From: Mycobacterium sp. 3519A
GTDB taxonomy: Bacteria; Actinomycetota; Actinomycetes; Mycobacteriales; Mycobacteriaceae
Assembly: GCF_900240945.1 (NCBI RefSeq)
Contig: NZ_OESG01000013.1
Location: 1,240,001-1,304,000 of the forward strand
Direction of reading: 5' to 3'
DNA: 64,000 nt
Below, piece by piece: positions 19,321 through 27,491 of this stretch. The notes under the pieces were generated by a model, which was not told the origin of the DNA, made no database searches, and was given only the letters and a program-made list of their open reading frames with translations. Both the position numbers and the translations under genes were made by a program. Each line of letters starts with the position of its first letter. The first letter of the stretch is position 1.

Positions 19321-20171
19321 TCGGCCTCGAGGGGCCGGCTTTCGCGCTGACCTCGGCAGTCGGTTACGGCGTCAGCGATTTCATCGGTGGTTTGGCGTCC
19401 CGTCGGGTGGCCGCACTGCGCGTGGTGCTGGTGTCCTATCCGCTCGCGCTGCTGATTCTGACGGTGTTGGCGACGATCGTCGGCGGACACATCGACCACC
19501 GCGCGGTGTTCTGGGGCAGCCTGTGCGGTGTCAACCAGGCGTTCGGCATCTGGTGGTTCTACGCGGCGCTCGGCTCGGGGCCGATCTCGGTGGTGTCGCC
19601 GCTGACCGCCATTCTGGTGGCGGGCATCCCGGTCGGGGCGGGCCTGGCGCTGGGGGAGCGGCCCGGCCTGACCGCGGCCGCGGGTGTGGTGGTCGCACTG
19701 GTCGCGGTCGTGCTGGTGTCGCGGCAGGCCACCGACGAAGACGCGACGCCGCACCGGTTCACCCCGACCGTGGCGTGGCTGACCGTGGGATCCGGTGTCG
19801 CGTTCGGCCTCAACTTCGTGATGATCCACCAGGCGCCGGTCAGCGCCGAGTTGTGGCCGTTGGTGTTCGCGCGCCTTTCGGCCAGCGTGGTGATGTTCGT
19901 GATCGCCGCCGTCAGCGCGAATCTGCGCCCGCCGACCGGCACCCCGTTGAAGCTCGCTGCGCTGGCGGCGGTGCTGGACGCGACGGCCAACATCGCGATG
20001 TTGTTGGCGCTGCATGCGTCGTTGTTGTCGTTGGCAGGCGTGCTGATGTCCCTGTATCCGGCGGTGACGGTGATGCTGGCGATCGTGGTGCTGCGCGAAC
20101 GGGTGACGTTCTGGCAGGCGGTCGGGATGGTGCTGACGGTCGTCGCGGTCGCGATGATCGCCATCGGTTGA
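19317..20171 (+). CDS. EamA/DMT family transporter, probable CTG start
   Basis: Predicted ten-helix drug/metabolite transporter of unknown substrate. The first helix, including [19 protein letters not shown], is encoded upstream of the only standard start codon, a TTG at 19392, which would leave 259 residues and a broken first helix. Extending in frame to a CTG at 19317-19319 gives 284 residues, the normal family length, and the CTG shares CTGA with the smpB stop, exactly like the ATGA overlaps elsewhere here. No ATG, GTG or TTG exists further up in frame near the smpB end. The second EamA repeat begins near [16 protein letters not shown]. If CTG is not used, take 19392 as the start. Confidence 0.75.
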   Translation: MIGLEGPAFALTSAVGYGVSDFIGGLASRRVAALRVVLVSYPLALLILTVLATIVGGHIDHRAVFWGSLCGVNQAFGIWWFYAALGSGPISVVSPLTAILVAGIPVGAGLALGERPGLTAAAGVVVALVAVVLVSRQATDEDATPHRFTPTVAWLTVGSGVAFGLNFVMIHQAPVSAELWPLVFARLSASVVMFVIAAVSANLRPPTGTPLKLAALAAVLDATANIAMLLALHASLLSLAGVLMSLYPAVTVMLAIVVLRERVTFWQAVGMVLTVVAVAMIAIG

Positions 20172-20190
20172 CGCTCCCTTGCTTCTTGCC

Positions 20191-20220
20191 TTGCTTGCCG
20201 CGAGCCGCGAGGGCTACGTT
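20191..20220 (+). promoter_or_regulatory. promoter TTGCTT-18-TACGTT, leaderless start
   Basis: A -35 TTGCTT (20191-20196) and a -10 TACGTT (20215-20220) are separated by 18 bp, and the ATG at 20228 follows seven bases later, indicating a leaderless transcript for the downstream gene. Confidence 0.55.
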
Positions 20221-20227
20221 CTGCCCA

Positions 20228-21061
20228 ATGAGCCCCCGACACGTCACGACTCTCGACAAGTCCGACGTCCTTGCCGGCCTGTTCGCGGTGTGGGAGGAGA
20301 TCGACACGGTCCTCGCCGGCCTGGCCGACGAGCAGTGGCGAGCGCACACCCCGCTGCCCGGCTGGACGGTTCACGACGTGACCGCGCACCTGATTGGCAC
20401 CGAGTCGATGATGCAGGGCGCCGCGCCGCCGGAACCCGACATCGACCTGTCGACGCTTGACCATGTCCGCAACGACATCGGCGCATTGAACGAGCGGTGG
20501 GTCCGCAAGCTGCGCGGCGTTGGCCCCGCCGATCTGCTCGAGATGTTCCGCACGACGACCGGCCACCGCCGCGAGCAGTTGACGGCGATGAGCGACGACG
20601 ACTGGAACCAGGTCACCGTGACGCCTGCGGGCCCGGACACGTACGGGCGGTTCATGCGGGTGCGGGACTTCGACTGTTGGATGCATCTGTACGACGTCCG
20701 CGACGCCCTCGACCAGCCGGCAGCGGATCCGACGGGCCCGGCGTCCTCACTGGCGCTCGACGAGCTGGGCGCCAGCATGGGCTTTGTGGTCGGCAAGCTC
20801 GGCGGGGCGCCGGAGGGGTCGCGGGTGGCCATCGAGCTGACGGGTCCGCTGGCCAGGACGATCAATGTCGCCGTCGAAGGCAGGGGTCAGGTGGTCGACG
20901 ACTTCGAGGGTCGGGATCCGACGGCGACCATCACCTTGGATGGCCTGCTGTTCACCCGGTTGGCCGGGGGTAGGACGGCCGTCGACCATGGCGCGGTCGC
21001 GTACGGCGGTGACGAGGCCCTGGGCAGGCGCATCGTCGAGCACCTCAATTTCGTGATCTAG
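20228..21061 (+). CDS. maleylpyruvate isomerase-family (DinB-like, mycothiol-type) protein
   Basis: 277-residue protein of the actinobacterial MDMPI/DinB fold family. The N-terminal four-helix bundle has LPGWTVHDVTAHLIGTES and RDFDCWMHLYDVRDAL, which bring candidate metal-binding His residues together. The C-terminal part (IELTGPLARTINVAVEGRGQ, TITLDGLLFTRLAGGR) resembles the SCP-like module often attached to this family. Members catalyse mycothiol-dependent reactions; the specific reaction here is unknown. It has its own leaderless-type promoter and lies just before tmRNA. Confidence 0.75.
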   Translation: MSPRHVTTLDKSDVLAGLFAVWEEIDTVLAGLADEQWRAHTPLPGWTVHDVTAHLIGTESMMQGAAPPEPDIDLSTLDHVRNDIGALNERWVRKLRGVGPADLLEMFRTTTGHRREQLTAMSDDDWNQVTVTPAGPDTYGRFMRVRDFDCWMHLYDVRDALDQPAADPTGPASSLALDELGASMGFVVGKLGGAPEGSRVAIELTGPLARTINVAVEGRGQVVDDFEGRDPTATITLDGLLFTRLAGGRTAVDHGAVAYGGDEALGRRIVEHLNFVI

Positions 21062-21101
21062 GTGGGATTATTTAATCGCTGGCCTGCGTTGTAGCGCCCG
21101 G

Positions 21102-21133
21102 TAGAATGGAATGTCCTGCCGAGAGTCGGCAGG
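21102..21133 (+). promoter_or_regulatory. ssrA promoter -10 and 5' stem-loop
   Basis: TAGAAT at 21102-21107 is a good -10. Eight bases later a perfect 8-bp stem CCTGCCGA/TCGGCAGG (21115-21122 and 21126-21133) sits 21 bases before the mature tmRNA 5' end, so the primary transcript carries a leader hairpin, probably removed during maturation. Confidence 0.5.
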
Positions 21134-21154
21134 GTCGCCCAAAAAATCAGACAG

Positions 21155-21523
21155 GGGGCTGAACGGTTTCGACTTCGCGCATCGAATCAAGGGAAGCGTG
21201 CCGGTGCAGGCAAGAGACCACCGTAAGCGTCGTTGCAACCAATTAAGCGCCGATTCTCATCAGCGCGACTTCGCACTCGCTGCCTAAGCGACTGTGAGTC
21301 CGTCAGTCCGGGAACGCCCTCGACCCGGATCCTGGCGTCATCTAGAGGGATCAACCGATGAGTTCGGTCGCGGGACTCATCGGGACACCAAACAGCGACT
21401 GGGATCGTCATCCTGACTTGTTCGCGTGATCAGGAGATCCGAGTAGAGGCATAGCGAGCTGCGCACGGAGAAGCCTTGAGGGAATGCCGTAGGACCCGGG
21501 TTCGATTCCCGGCAGCTCCACCA
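21155..21523 (+). ncRNA. ssrA: transfer-messenger RNA (tmRNA)
   Basis: One-piece tmRNA of about 369 nt. The 5' end GGGGCTGAACGGTTTCGACT pairs with the 3' CAGCTCC of the acceptor stem, and the encoded end is ACCA. The T-arm reads GGGTTCGATTCCC. The tag frame at 21249-21287 encodes ADSHQRDFALAA then TAA, the mycobacterial degradation tag type. Pseudoknot arms can be followed on both sides of the tag. With SmpB encoded 1.8 kb upstream, the trans-translation system is complete. A strong terminator follows within 4 bp. Confidence 0.97.
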
Positions 21524-21526
21524 GAG

Positions 21527-21556
21527 AAGGCCCAGATCATGATCTGGGCCTTTCTT
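21527..21556 (+). terminator. Rho-independent terminator of ssrA
   Basis: A perfect 12-bp stem with arms 21527-21538 and 21541-21552, core GGCCCAGATC/GATCTGGGCC, and a T-rich tail (TCTTTG) immediately after the tmRNA 3' end. Confidence 0.9.
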
Positions 21557-21574
21557 TGTCAACTCGGATGCTGA

Positions 21575-21832
21575 TCACATTCGCCCAAACTGGTTCGCCG
21601 ATCCGCGCCGGGACCAACAGCTGAGGCACACGCCGCCGGTCAGCACGAGTTGATTCAGGTAGCGCCATTCGCGGCATTCCATGCAGCGACCACGTTCCAT
21701 GGCGTCCTCGGCAGGCAGGTCGGTGTGTTGCTGCCATTGGCTGAGCATGGCCCGCAGCAGCAGGTAGGTGAGCAGACCGGCGACGAGAATGGCGACGGCA
21801 ACGCCGACAACAAGGCGGATCCCCTCGCTCAC
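21575..21832 (-). CDS. small membrane protein with four-cysteine zinc-ribbon-like tail
   Basis: 85 residues from a GTG at 21830-21832. A single transmembrane helix (residues about 6-28) is followed by a hydrophilic domain with CMEC near residue 50 and CLSC near residue 70, a CxxC-x16-CxxC spacing typical of a small zinc ribbon. Function unknown. It starts 5 bp after the preceding 44-residue gene, so the two form a small operon running toward ssrA. Confidence 0.6.
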   Translation of the reverse strand: MSEGIRLVVGVAVAILVAGLLTYLLLRAMLSQWQQHTDLPAEDAMERGRCMECREWRYLNQLVLTGGVCLSCWSRRGSANQFGRM

Positions 21833-21837
21833 GTCTG

Positions 21838-21972
21838 TCAGCGGTCCTCGTCATATTCAGCCCAGTCGTCGTACGGATCGTGTCCGTACGTCTTCACGGC
21901 GCGTATCGCGGCCAAGGCCCGGAACGGCGTCGTTACGGCAAGCTCTACAGCGCGTATCAGGACAGTGACCAT
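21838..21972 (-). CDS. 44-residue small protein of unknown function
   Basis: ATG 21970-21972 has GAGGAAAC upstream, a good SD. The N-terminal half is an amphipathic helix (MVTVLIRAVELAVTTPFRAL) and the C-terminus is acidic and aromatic (GHDPYDDWAEYDEDR). It is too short for a firm call, but the SD, the spacing to the next gene and the composition favour a real gene. A longer frame starting at 22020 would skip this SD. Confidence 0.45.
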   Translation of the reverse strand: MVTVLIRAVELAVTTPFRALAAIRAVKTYGHDPYDDWAEYDEDR

Positions 21973-22262
21973 GTTTCCTCGCTCTTTGCTCAGAACCGGC
22001 TCCGCGCTTCGGTGGCTCACTTTCGACCTACGGAAACTCCACGATCGAGCCGGGTTTGCATCTGAGAGTGACGTGAGCCGATCATGATCACATTGAGGCT
22101 GGCCGCAATTGTCGACCCCCTGCTAGCCGGAGGCTGGCCATCCAGGCAGGTGAGCTGACCGCTGGCGGCGCAGGCACCCCGACCGCCGCAGAGATGCGGC
22201 CCCCTTCGTCTCACCAGCGCGTCCGGTTCGGTGAATGAATCATCGGCCCCTACACTTGTAGC
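21973..22262. promoter_or_regulatory. divergent intergenic region upstream of HxlR gene
   Basis: 290 bp without a credible gene. It contains GATCATGATC (22079-22088) and a promoter for the HxlR gene: TTCGGT (22227-22232), an 18-bp spacer and TACACT (22251-22256). TACA-CT-TGTA at 22251-22260 is also palindromic and overlaps that -10, so it could be an autoregulatory site. The ATG at 22263 follows the -10 by six bases, implying a leaderless mRNA. Confidence 0.5.
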
Positions 22263-22790
22263 ATGGCCTTGAAGCGCGAGTACGAGAAAGAGATGTGTCC
22301 CGTCGCACGCACACTCGAAGTCATCGGCGAGCGATGGACACTGCTGATCATCCGGGACGCGTTCTACGGGGTCGTACGGTTCAGCGACTTCCGCACTCAC
22401 CTCGACATTCCACCGGCCGTCTTGACCGAACGCTTGAGGCTGCTCATCGAGCACGAGATCATGACGACGTCGATCGGCGCAAGCGGTAGAGACGAGTATT
22501 CGTTGACCCCGAAGGGGGAGCAGCTGTGGCCGATCGTGTGGTCAATGATGCACTGGGGCAACGAGTACTACGTGACCGAAAAGTTGCGTCGGCCGATCGT
22601 TCATCACGGGTGCGGCGGTGAACTGACCCCTCTTGGAAACTGCGGACGTTGTGGCACTGTGCCCAGGCCGCGTGACCTCGAGGTGCACCCGCGAGCGTCC
22701 AGGTCCGCGGATTCCGATCGCGATGACCGGATAAGCAGGCTGCTGACGCGTCCACACCGAATGCTCGAACCGTTCGCCGACGCAGCCTGA
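22263..22790 (+). CDS. HxlR family transcriptional regulator
   Basis: 175-residue winged-helix regulator. CPVARTLEVIGERWTLLIIRD with RFSDFRTHLDIPPAVLTERLRLL is the standard HxlR HTH, including the conserved N-terminal cysteine (Cys12) that can act as a redox or electrophile sensor. Unusually it continues past the usual 110-120 residues into a tail with a possible zinc site (GCGGELTPLGNCGRCG). The gene has a leaderless-type promoter overlapped by a short palindrome. DUF302 and SnoaL-like genes follow in the same direction behind a multi-half-site array and are probable targets. Confidence 0.82.
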   Translation: MALKREYEKEMCPVARTLEVIGERWTLLIIRDAFYGVVRFSDFRTHLDIPPAVLTERLRLLIEHEIMTTSIGASGRDEYSLTPKGEQLWPIVWSMMHWGNEYYVTEKLRRPIVHHGCGGELTPLGNCGRCGTVPRPRDLEVHPRASRSADSDRDDRISRLLTRPHRMLEPFADAA

Positions 22791-22833
22791 TCTGCTGACC
22801 CCGCCTCGCGTGCCTCGTCACAGAAAAACTTCG

Positions 22834-22878
22834 GAACTTCTTATAGAAGTTCATTCACTGAACTTGTACGGTGAAGTT
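22834..22878. promoter_or_regulatory. array of four alternating GAACTT/GAAGTT half-sites
   Basis: GAACTTC (22834-22840), GAAGTTC (22846-22852), GAACTT (22860-22865) and GAAGTT (22873-22878) alternate in orientation with starts 12, 14 and 13 bp apart, forming successive palindromes of roughly helical pitch. The array precedes the DUF302 gene by about 100 bp, in the gap after the HxlR gene. This is a convincing regulator-binding array. Confidence 0.65.
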
Positions 22879-22978
22879 GATAGGCCCGTACGCCCAAGAC
22901 ATTTCGACGTGCGGCTCGGTATGTGGTGGATCAGCCATGCTTCGCCACACGAATGCTCGCGGAAGGAGTACACGAAGA

Positions 22979-23503
22979 ATGGGACAGGTAAATCTCACCG
23001 AACACCTGATACGGCGATTACATCTGCCACTTGGCCGGGCGTTCGACGACGCCATCGCAACCTTCGAACGCGTGGTACCGCCGATCGAGCCCGAACGCTT
23101 CCACTCCTTGGAAAGCTGGTCTGAGAACATCGCGCTCTTCGACACCCTTGCGCCATTGGGACTCATGCGGTTCGGCTCGATTGATGCACGGGCGTATATG
23201 CGCACATCAGGCACCGACCGGCCGGGCGTCGAGTACCTCATGGGCAATCACACGATCGCCGAGCGGATGTATCGCCGCGAGCCCGCGGCGATGCTGTACG
23301 CGCCCCTACGGCTGTTCATCTACGCCGACGACGACGGTCAGGGCGTATTGGTCATCGACCAGCCAAGCATGCTGTTCGGCAGCTTGGGCAGCAGAGTAGA
23401 AGTCGCCGCAGTCGGACGAGAACTGGACCTCAAGGTCGCCGCGGTGTTGTCCGCAATGGGCGTCGACGTGCCACGAGTTCTGACGCACATGCCGACCCCC
23501 TGA
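22979..23503 (+). CDS. DUF302-like protein
   Basis: 174 residues from the ATG at 22979, which has GGAAGGAG 10 bp upstream. The core HLPLGRAFDDAIATFERVV, then ALMYAPLRLFIYADDDGQ-like strands and VLVIDQPSMLFGSLG, resembles the DUF302 fold found in small proteins of unknown function often linked to stress responses. No catalytic residues can be named. It follows the half-site array and precedes a SnoaL-like gene by 22 bp, so these two are cotranscribed. Confidence 0.65.
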   Translation: MGQVNLTEHLIRRLHLPLGRAFDDAIATFERVVPPIEPERFHSLESWSENIALFDTLAPLGLMRFGSIDARAYMRTSGTDRPGVEYLMGNHTIAERMYRREPAAMLYAPLRLFIYADDDGQGVLVIDQPSMLFGSLGSRVEVAAVGRELDLKVAAVLSAMGVDVPRVLTHMPTP

Positions 23504-23525
23504 AACCGAACCGAAGGATCTGGTG

Positions 23526-23936
23526 ATGCATCCATTACGCGCACTGCGCGAACGGGGAAACAACACCCCAGAGGAAGTTTCAGCTCTGCTGTCCGACGAC
23601 ATCGAGTTCCACACTCCGATCTTGACAAAGGTCGTCACCGGCCGCGAACTCATCGGCCGCATCTGGGCGCTGTCGTCGCACGTCCGCTCCGGCCACTACG
23701 TGCGCGAAGACAGACTCGACGAAAGCACTACGTTCTTGCAGTGGCAGGGCCAGATCGATGGGCGCGACCTCGAAATCCTGGAACTCATCGAGGACGACGA
23801 CCACGGACTGATCAGGAAGCGGATTGCTGCATATCGGCCGCTACCAGCGGTCGAAGCGTTCCGCGCGGCGATGTACCCCACCGTCAAGGACTGGCTGGGT
23901 CCCGAGTACTTCAGCTATCCGCCCGAAAGGCCGTGA
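23526..23936 (+). CDS. SnoaL/NTF2-like protein
   Basis: 136-residue protein of the NTF2-like superfamily. It begins with a helix containing NTPEEVSALLSDDIEFHTPI, then VVTGRELIGRIWALSS and the sheet strands STTFLQWQGQIDGRDLEIL and HGLIRKRIAAYRP, a conical alpha+beta fold used by isomerases, cyclases and binding proteins. A GTG immediately precedes the ATG at 23526; I use the ATG. It sits in the same transcript as the DUF302 gene. Reaction unknown. Confidence 0.65.
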   Translation: MHPLRALRERGNNTPEEVSALLSDDIEFHTPILTKVVTGRELIGRIWALSSHVRSGHYVREDRLDESTTFLQWQGQIDGRDLEILELIEDDDHGLIRKRIAAYRPLPAVEAFRAAMYPTVKDWLGPEYFSYPPERP

Positions 23937-23962
23937 CACCCAAAGGCAGTCCGCACATCCGA

Positions 23963-24715
23963 TCATGTCTTCCGGCCGGGTCGATATTGCGCAATAGCCT
24001 GCAGCGTTGCCGGGTGGGCGAACACATCAGCGAAAACATCGACGCTGGTGTCGATTCCATGCTGTAGACCGTAGTTGAGCCAGGTCTCGAACAATCCTTT
24101 CTGCGCCGCCATCACCTGCGGTGTATACGAGCCCAGCTGGTTGGCAAGTTCGAGTGCCGTCGCACGCAGCTCGGACAGAGCGACGATGCGGTTCGCGATT
24201 CCGGTGTGCGCCAGGTCCTTCAACGGATACATGTCGCCGGTGAGGATGATCTCCTTGGCCTTGGACAATCCCACGAACTGCTGCAGCAGCGCCGCGTCCA
24301 CAACTGAGGGGATGCCGAGCTTTATTTCGGGGAGGCCGAATTGCACTTCTGGGTGCGCGACCCGAAGGTCGCACGCCAAGGCCATCTCGAAGCCCGCCCC
24401 CAGGCAGTATCCGTTGATGACGGCGACCGTGGGTCGCGGACACAGTCGGATGGCGCCGAGGCAATCACGCACCCGCGTAATGCTCGTTCGCGCACTCTCC
24501 GGTGTCGCATCGGCGAAGGTGTCCACGTGCATACCCGCCGAGAAGGCGCGATCTCCCGCGCCGGTCAGGACGATCGCGCGAAGATCCGGTCCGGCCGACC
24601 GAACCGCCTCGGCGATATGGTCGAGATCCTCGACCTGCAACGCGTTCCGGATCTCGGGCCGGTCGATGGTGATCCAGCGGATCCCGTTGTCGTCATCGAT
24701 CAGCGGCAGTCCCAT
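23963..24715 (-). CDS. enoyl-CoA hydratase/isomerase family protein
   Basis: 250-residue crotonase-fold enzyme. Oxyanion-hole blocks are AIVLTGAGDRAFSAGMHVD and INGYCLGAGFEMALACDLRV. FGLPEIKLGIPSVVDAALLQQFVG follows; the usual second catalytic Glu region reads IPSVVDA, so classical hydratase activity is uncertain. ATG 24713-24715 has GAAGGAG upstream. It is last in a leftward operon with an SDR (19-bp gap) and an FAH-family enzyme, a set expected to degrade a ring-derived or branched CoA ester. Confidence 0.8.
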   Translation of the reverse strand: MGLPLIDDDNGIRWITIDRPEIRNALQVEDLDHIAEAVRSAGPDLRAIVLTGAGDRAFSAGMHVDTFADATPESARTSITRVRDCLGAIRLCPRPTVAVINGYCLGAGFEMALACDLRVAHPEVQFGLPEIKLGIPSVVDAALLQQFVGLSKAKEIILTGDMYPLKDLAHTGIANRIVALSELRATALELANQLGSYTPQVMAAQKGLFETWLNYGLQHGIDTSVDVFADVFAHPATLQAIAQYRPGRKT

Positions 24716-24734
24716 TTCGAGCTCCTTCCGTCGC

Positions 24735-25547
24735 TCACCCGCCCGCCGGTCCGAGCACGTAGTCGCCGCTGTACGGATGGTGATACCACCCCGACGCCGC
24801 CTGCGTGCCGCCGTCCACATGGATCGTCTGCCCCGTGATGTAGCTCGACAGATCCGACGCGAGAAACACTGCCGCACCGGCCATCTCGTCGACATGGCCC
24901 GCGCGTCCCATCGGCACTGTGCGGCCGAACCGGTCTTCCGACCCGACAGGGGCCATCGCGATGATGCCTTCGGTCAACGTGATGTCGGGTGCCAGCGCGT
25001 TCACCCGGATGCCGTGCGGCGCAAGCTCGAGCGCCGCTGTCTTGGTGTAGTTGATGACGCCGGCCTTGGCCGCGGCGTAGGTCGCGTAACCCGGTGCGGC
25101 CCTGACCCCCTCGATCGATGTCACGCTGATGATGCTTCCCGGCAGCTTCTTCGCGACAAGCTGTCGCGCCACTCGCTGGCTGCACAGGTACACGTGGCGT
25201 AGGTTCGCCTTGTACATTGCGTCCCAACCGTTCTCGCTGGTGTCGAGCAGTCCGGAGTGAAACACCCCACCGGCGTTGTTCACCAGGATCGTCACCGGGC
25301 CCAATTGCTCGACGGTCCGCGCAAGCGCGTCATCGACCTGCGCACCGTCCCTGACGTCGACCGGGATGCCGAGCGCGCCGATTTCGTCGGCAGCGGCCGC
25401 GCAGGTTTCGGGGTTTCGCTCCCAGATCGCGACGTTGGCGCCGAAGGCCGCCAGGCCTGCCGCGACGCCGCGGCCGATGCCCGCACCGCCGCCGGTCACA
25501 ACAGCGACGCGGCCCGTCAGCAGGATCTTCGAGGGGTCGATGCTCAT
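24735..25547 (-). CDS. short-chain dehydrogenase/reductase
   Basis: 270-residue classical SDR. The cofactor motif is VVTGGGAGIGRG (TGxxxGxG); NNAGG follows, then Ser in SVTSIEG and the YxxxK pair in YATYAAAKAG. The C-terminus is unusually aromatic (ASGWYHHPYSGDYVLGP). It sits between the FAH-family gene (24-bp gap) and the enoyl-CoA hydratase gene in one operon. The motifs establish an active NAD(P)-dependent alcohol/ketone oxidoreductase; the substrate is unknown. Confidence 0.85.
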   Translation of the reverse strand: MSIDPSKILLTGRVAVVTGGGAGIGRGVAAGLAAFGANVAIWERNPETCAAAADEIGALGIPVDVRDGAQVDDALARTVEQLGPVTILVNNAGGVFHSGLLDTSENGWDAMYKANLRHVYLCSQRVARQLVAKKLPGSIISVTSIEGVRAAPGYATYAAAKAGVINYTKTAALELAPHGIRVNALAPDITLTEGIIAMAPVGSEDRFGRTVPMGRAGHVDEMAGAAVFLASDLSSYITGQTIHVDGGTQAASGWYHHPYSGDYVLGPAGG

Positions 25548-25571
25548 GGCACGACCCTATAAAGCCCCGCC

Positions 25572-26393
25572 CTATTTGATGATCGTCTTGTTCCTGACGG
25601 CGCCGAGCCCCTCGATGCTCACCTCGACGGTCTGCCCGTCGCCGATGTAGCGAGCGGGCTTACGCGCATGCCCGACGCCTCCGGGGGTGCCGGTGACCAC
25701 GACGTCGCCGGGCCGCAGCGTGACGATGTGGCTGATGTAGGACACCAGCGCCTCGGGGCCGAACACCAGGTCATCGGTGGTGGCGTGCTGCATGACCTCG
25801 CCGTCGAGGCGGGCCTCGATCGTGGTGCCGAGTTGATAGTCTGTGACCAGGAAAGGTCCGAAGCCACTGGCCTTTTCCAAGTTCTTGCCCTGATCCCACT
25901 GCAGTGTGCGGAACTGATAGTCGCGCATCGTGTAGTCGTTGAACACCGAGTAGCCGGCGATGTAGTCGGCCGCATCGGCCTCGGCCACCTGGTAGGCGGT
26001 CTTGCCCATCACAAACGCCAGCTCTGCTTCCCAATCCAGTTGCTGCGCAGCGTATTTGGGCACCACGATGTCGTCGTACGGGCCGGTCAGGGCGTCGGCG
26101 AACTTCGCGAACAGCGTCGGATACTCCGGAAGTTCGAGACCCAACTCCTTGATATGGCTCGTGTAGTTCAAGCCGACGCAGACGATCTTGCCGGGGCGCG
26201 GTACCACCGCCGCATACTCGACCGAGTCGAGGCTCACCGAATCACCGTCGGCCTGGTCGGCGATGGTGCGCCAGTTGGGCTCATCGAGCAGTGCGGAGAG
26301 GTCCGCGTAGCGGGGAATGACGGTGGCGCTCTCGGCGCTGTCGACCCGTGCGGCGACGGTGCCGCCTGCGGTGCGCAGGGTGGCTAGTTTCAT
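25572..26393 (-). CDS. fumarylacetoacetate hydrolase family protein
   Basis: 273-residue FAH-fold enzyme. KIVCVGLNYTSHIKELG opens the catalytic domain, and metal/active-site elements are LDWEAELAFVMGKTA, the YSVFNDYTMRDYQ stretch, and VVTGTPGGVGHARKP near the end. It matches the single-domain bacterial hydrolases acting on acylpyruvates or 2-hydroxyhepta-2,4-diene-dioates more than true fumarylacetoacetase. ATG 26391-26393 follows AAGGAGCCCGAT. First gene of the leftward FAH-SDR-ECH operon. A link to hmgA at 1.2 kb is possible in principle but distance argues against it. Confidence 0.85.
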   Translation of the reverse strand: MKLATLRTAGGTVAARVDSAESATVIPRYADLSALLDEPNWRTIADQADGDSVSLDSVEYAAVVPRPGKIVCVGLNYTSHIKELGLELPEYPTLFAKFADALTGPYDDIVVPKYAAQQLDWEAELAFVMGKTAYQVAEADAADYIAGYSVFNDYTMRDYQFRTLQWDQGKNLEKASGFGPFLVTDYQLGTTIEARLDGEVMQHATTDDLVFGPEALVSYISHIVTLRPGDVVVTGTPGGVGHARKPARYIGDGQTVEVSIEGLGAVRNKTIIK

Positions 26394-26585
26394 ATCGGGC
26401 TCCTTGGCGGATGTGGGCGGGCACGGGCGACCGAAGCGCTGTTCGAGTCGTTCAACGGTATCCGTCAAACGAAACTTCCCTTTGCCGACACACACCCCCG
26501 GCCGCCGACCGGTGGCAGGTCCGTTTGCCCGCGTCGATACGCTCCCGACGACGCTGTCGCGTCAGCAACGAGAGGGGACAGGGGA

Positions 26586-27440
26586 ATGGGCGTGTACGCG
26601 GTCACCGGATCGGCGTCGGGCATGGGGCGGCAGGCCGCCGAGAAGCTGAAGGCCGCGGGCCACACCGTGATCGGCGTCGACGTCAAGGAAGCCGACGTCG
26701 TGGCGGATCTGTCGACTCCCGACGGTCGCCGATCGGCGGCGGACGCGGTGCTGACCGCCGCGGGCGGCCGACTCGATGGCGCCGTGTTGGCGGCCGGTAT
26801 CGGGCCGACACCCGGCCCGGACGGCCCGCGCCGCATCTTCGAGGTCAACTACCTCGGCGTGGTGGACCTGCTGCAGGTGTGGCGGCAGGCGCTGGCCGCG
26901 ACCGGGCGCGCCAAGGTGGTGGTGATCGGCAGCAATTCAACGACCACGACCCCGGTTGTCCCGCGGCGGACGGTGCGCGCGTTGCTCGCAGGCGATGCCG
27001 ACAGGGCCGCGCGCTCGGTACGGCTGCTCGGGCCCGCCGCACCGTCGCTGTCGTACGCGGCGTCGAAGATCGCGGTGTCGCACTGGGTCAGGCGCACCGC
27101 GGTGACACGCGACTGGGCAGGCCAAGGCATTCGACTCAACGCGCTGGCGCCGGGCGCCATCATGACGCCTCTGCTCGAGAAACAGCTGTCGATGCCGCGC
27201 GAGGCCAAAGCCGTCCGAGCGTTCCCCGTCCCGATCGGCGGATTCGGTGACCCGGGCCAGCTCGCCGACTGGATGCTGTTCATGCTGTCGGACGCCGCGG
27301 ACTTCCTCTGCGGCAGCGTCATCTTCGTCGACGGCGGATCCGACGCCTACTTCCGCGCGAACGATTGGCCGCGAAGTGTCCCGGCGCGGCGCCTGCCCAC
27401 CTACCTGTGGCGGTTCGCCAGATCCGCCCGCTCGAACTGA
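26586..27440 (+). CDS. short-chain dehydrogenase (3-alpha-hydroxysteroid dehydrogenase-like)
   Basis: 284-residue SDR of the form used by 3-alpha/20-beta hydroxysteroid and carbinol dehydrogenases. The cofactor motif is AVTGSASGMGR followed by VIGVDVKEADVVADL. Ser in VVVIGSNSTTT and Tyr-Lys in SYAASKIAV form the catalytic group, with a long insertion (RRTVRALLAGDADRAARSV) between them. GGFGDPGQLADWMLFMLSD and VIFVDGGSDAYFRA close the domain. ATG 26586 is preceded by GAGAGGGGACAGGGGA. It is divergent from the FAH operon with a 192-bp spacer. Confidence 0.8.
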   Translation: MGVYAVTGSASGMGRQAAEKLKAAGHTVIGVDVKEADVVADLSTPDGRRSAADAVLTAAGGRLDGAVLAAGIGPTPGPDGPRRIFEVNYLGVVDLLQVWRQALAATGRAKVVVIGSNSTTTTPVVPRRTVRALLAGDADRAARSVRLLGPAAPSLSYAASKIAVSHWVRRTAVTRDWAGQGIRLNALAPGAIMTPLLEKQLSMPREAKAVRAFPVPIGGFGDPGQLADWMLFMLSDAADFLCGSVIFVDGGSDAYFRANDWPRSVPARRLPTYLWRFARSARSN

Positions 27441-27491
27441 CACCGGCGCGGCCGCCAGCGTCTTCCCAGGAAGTGCTCCGAGACTGGCGGA

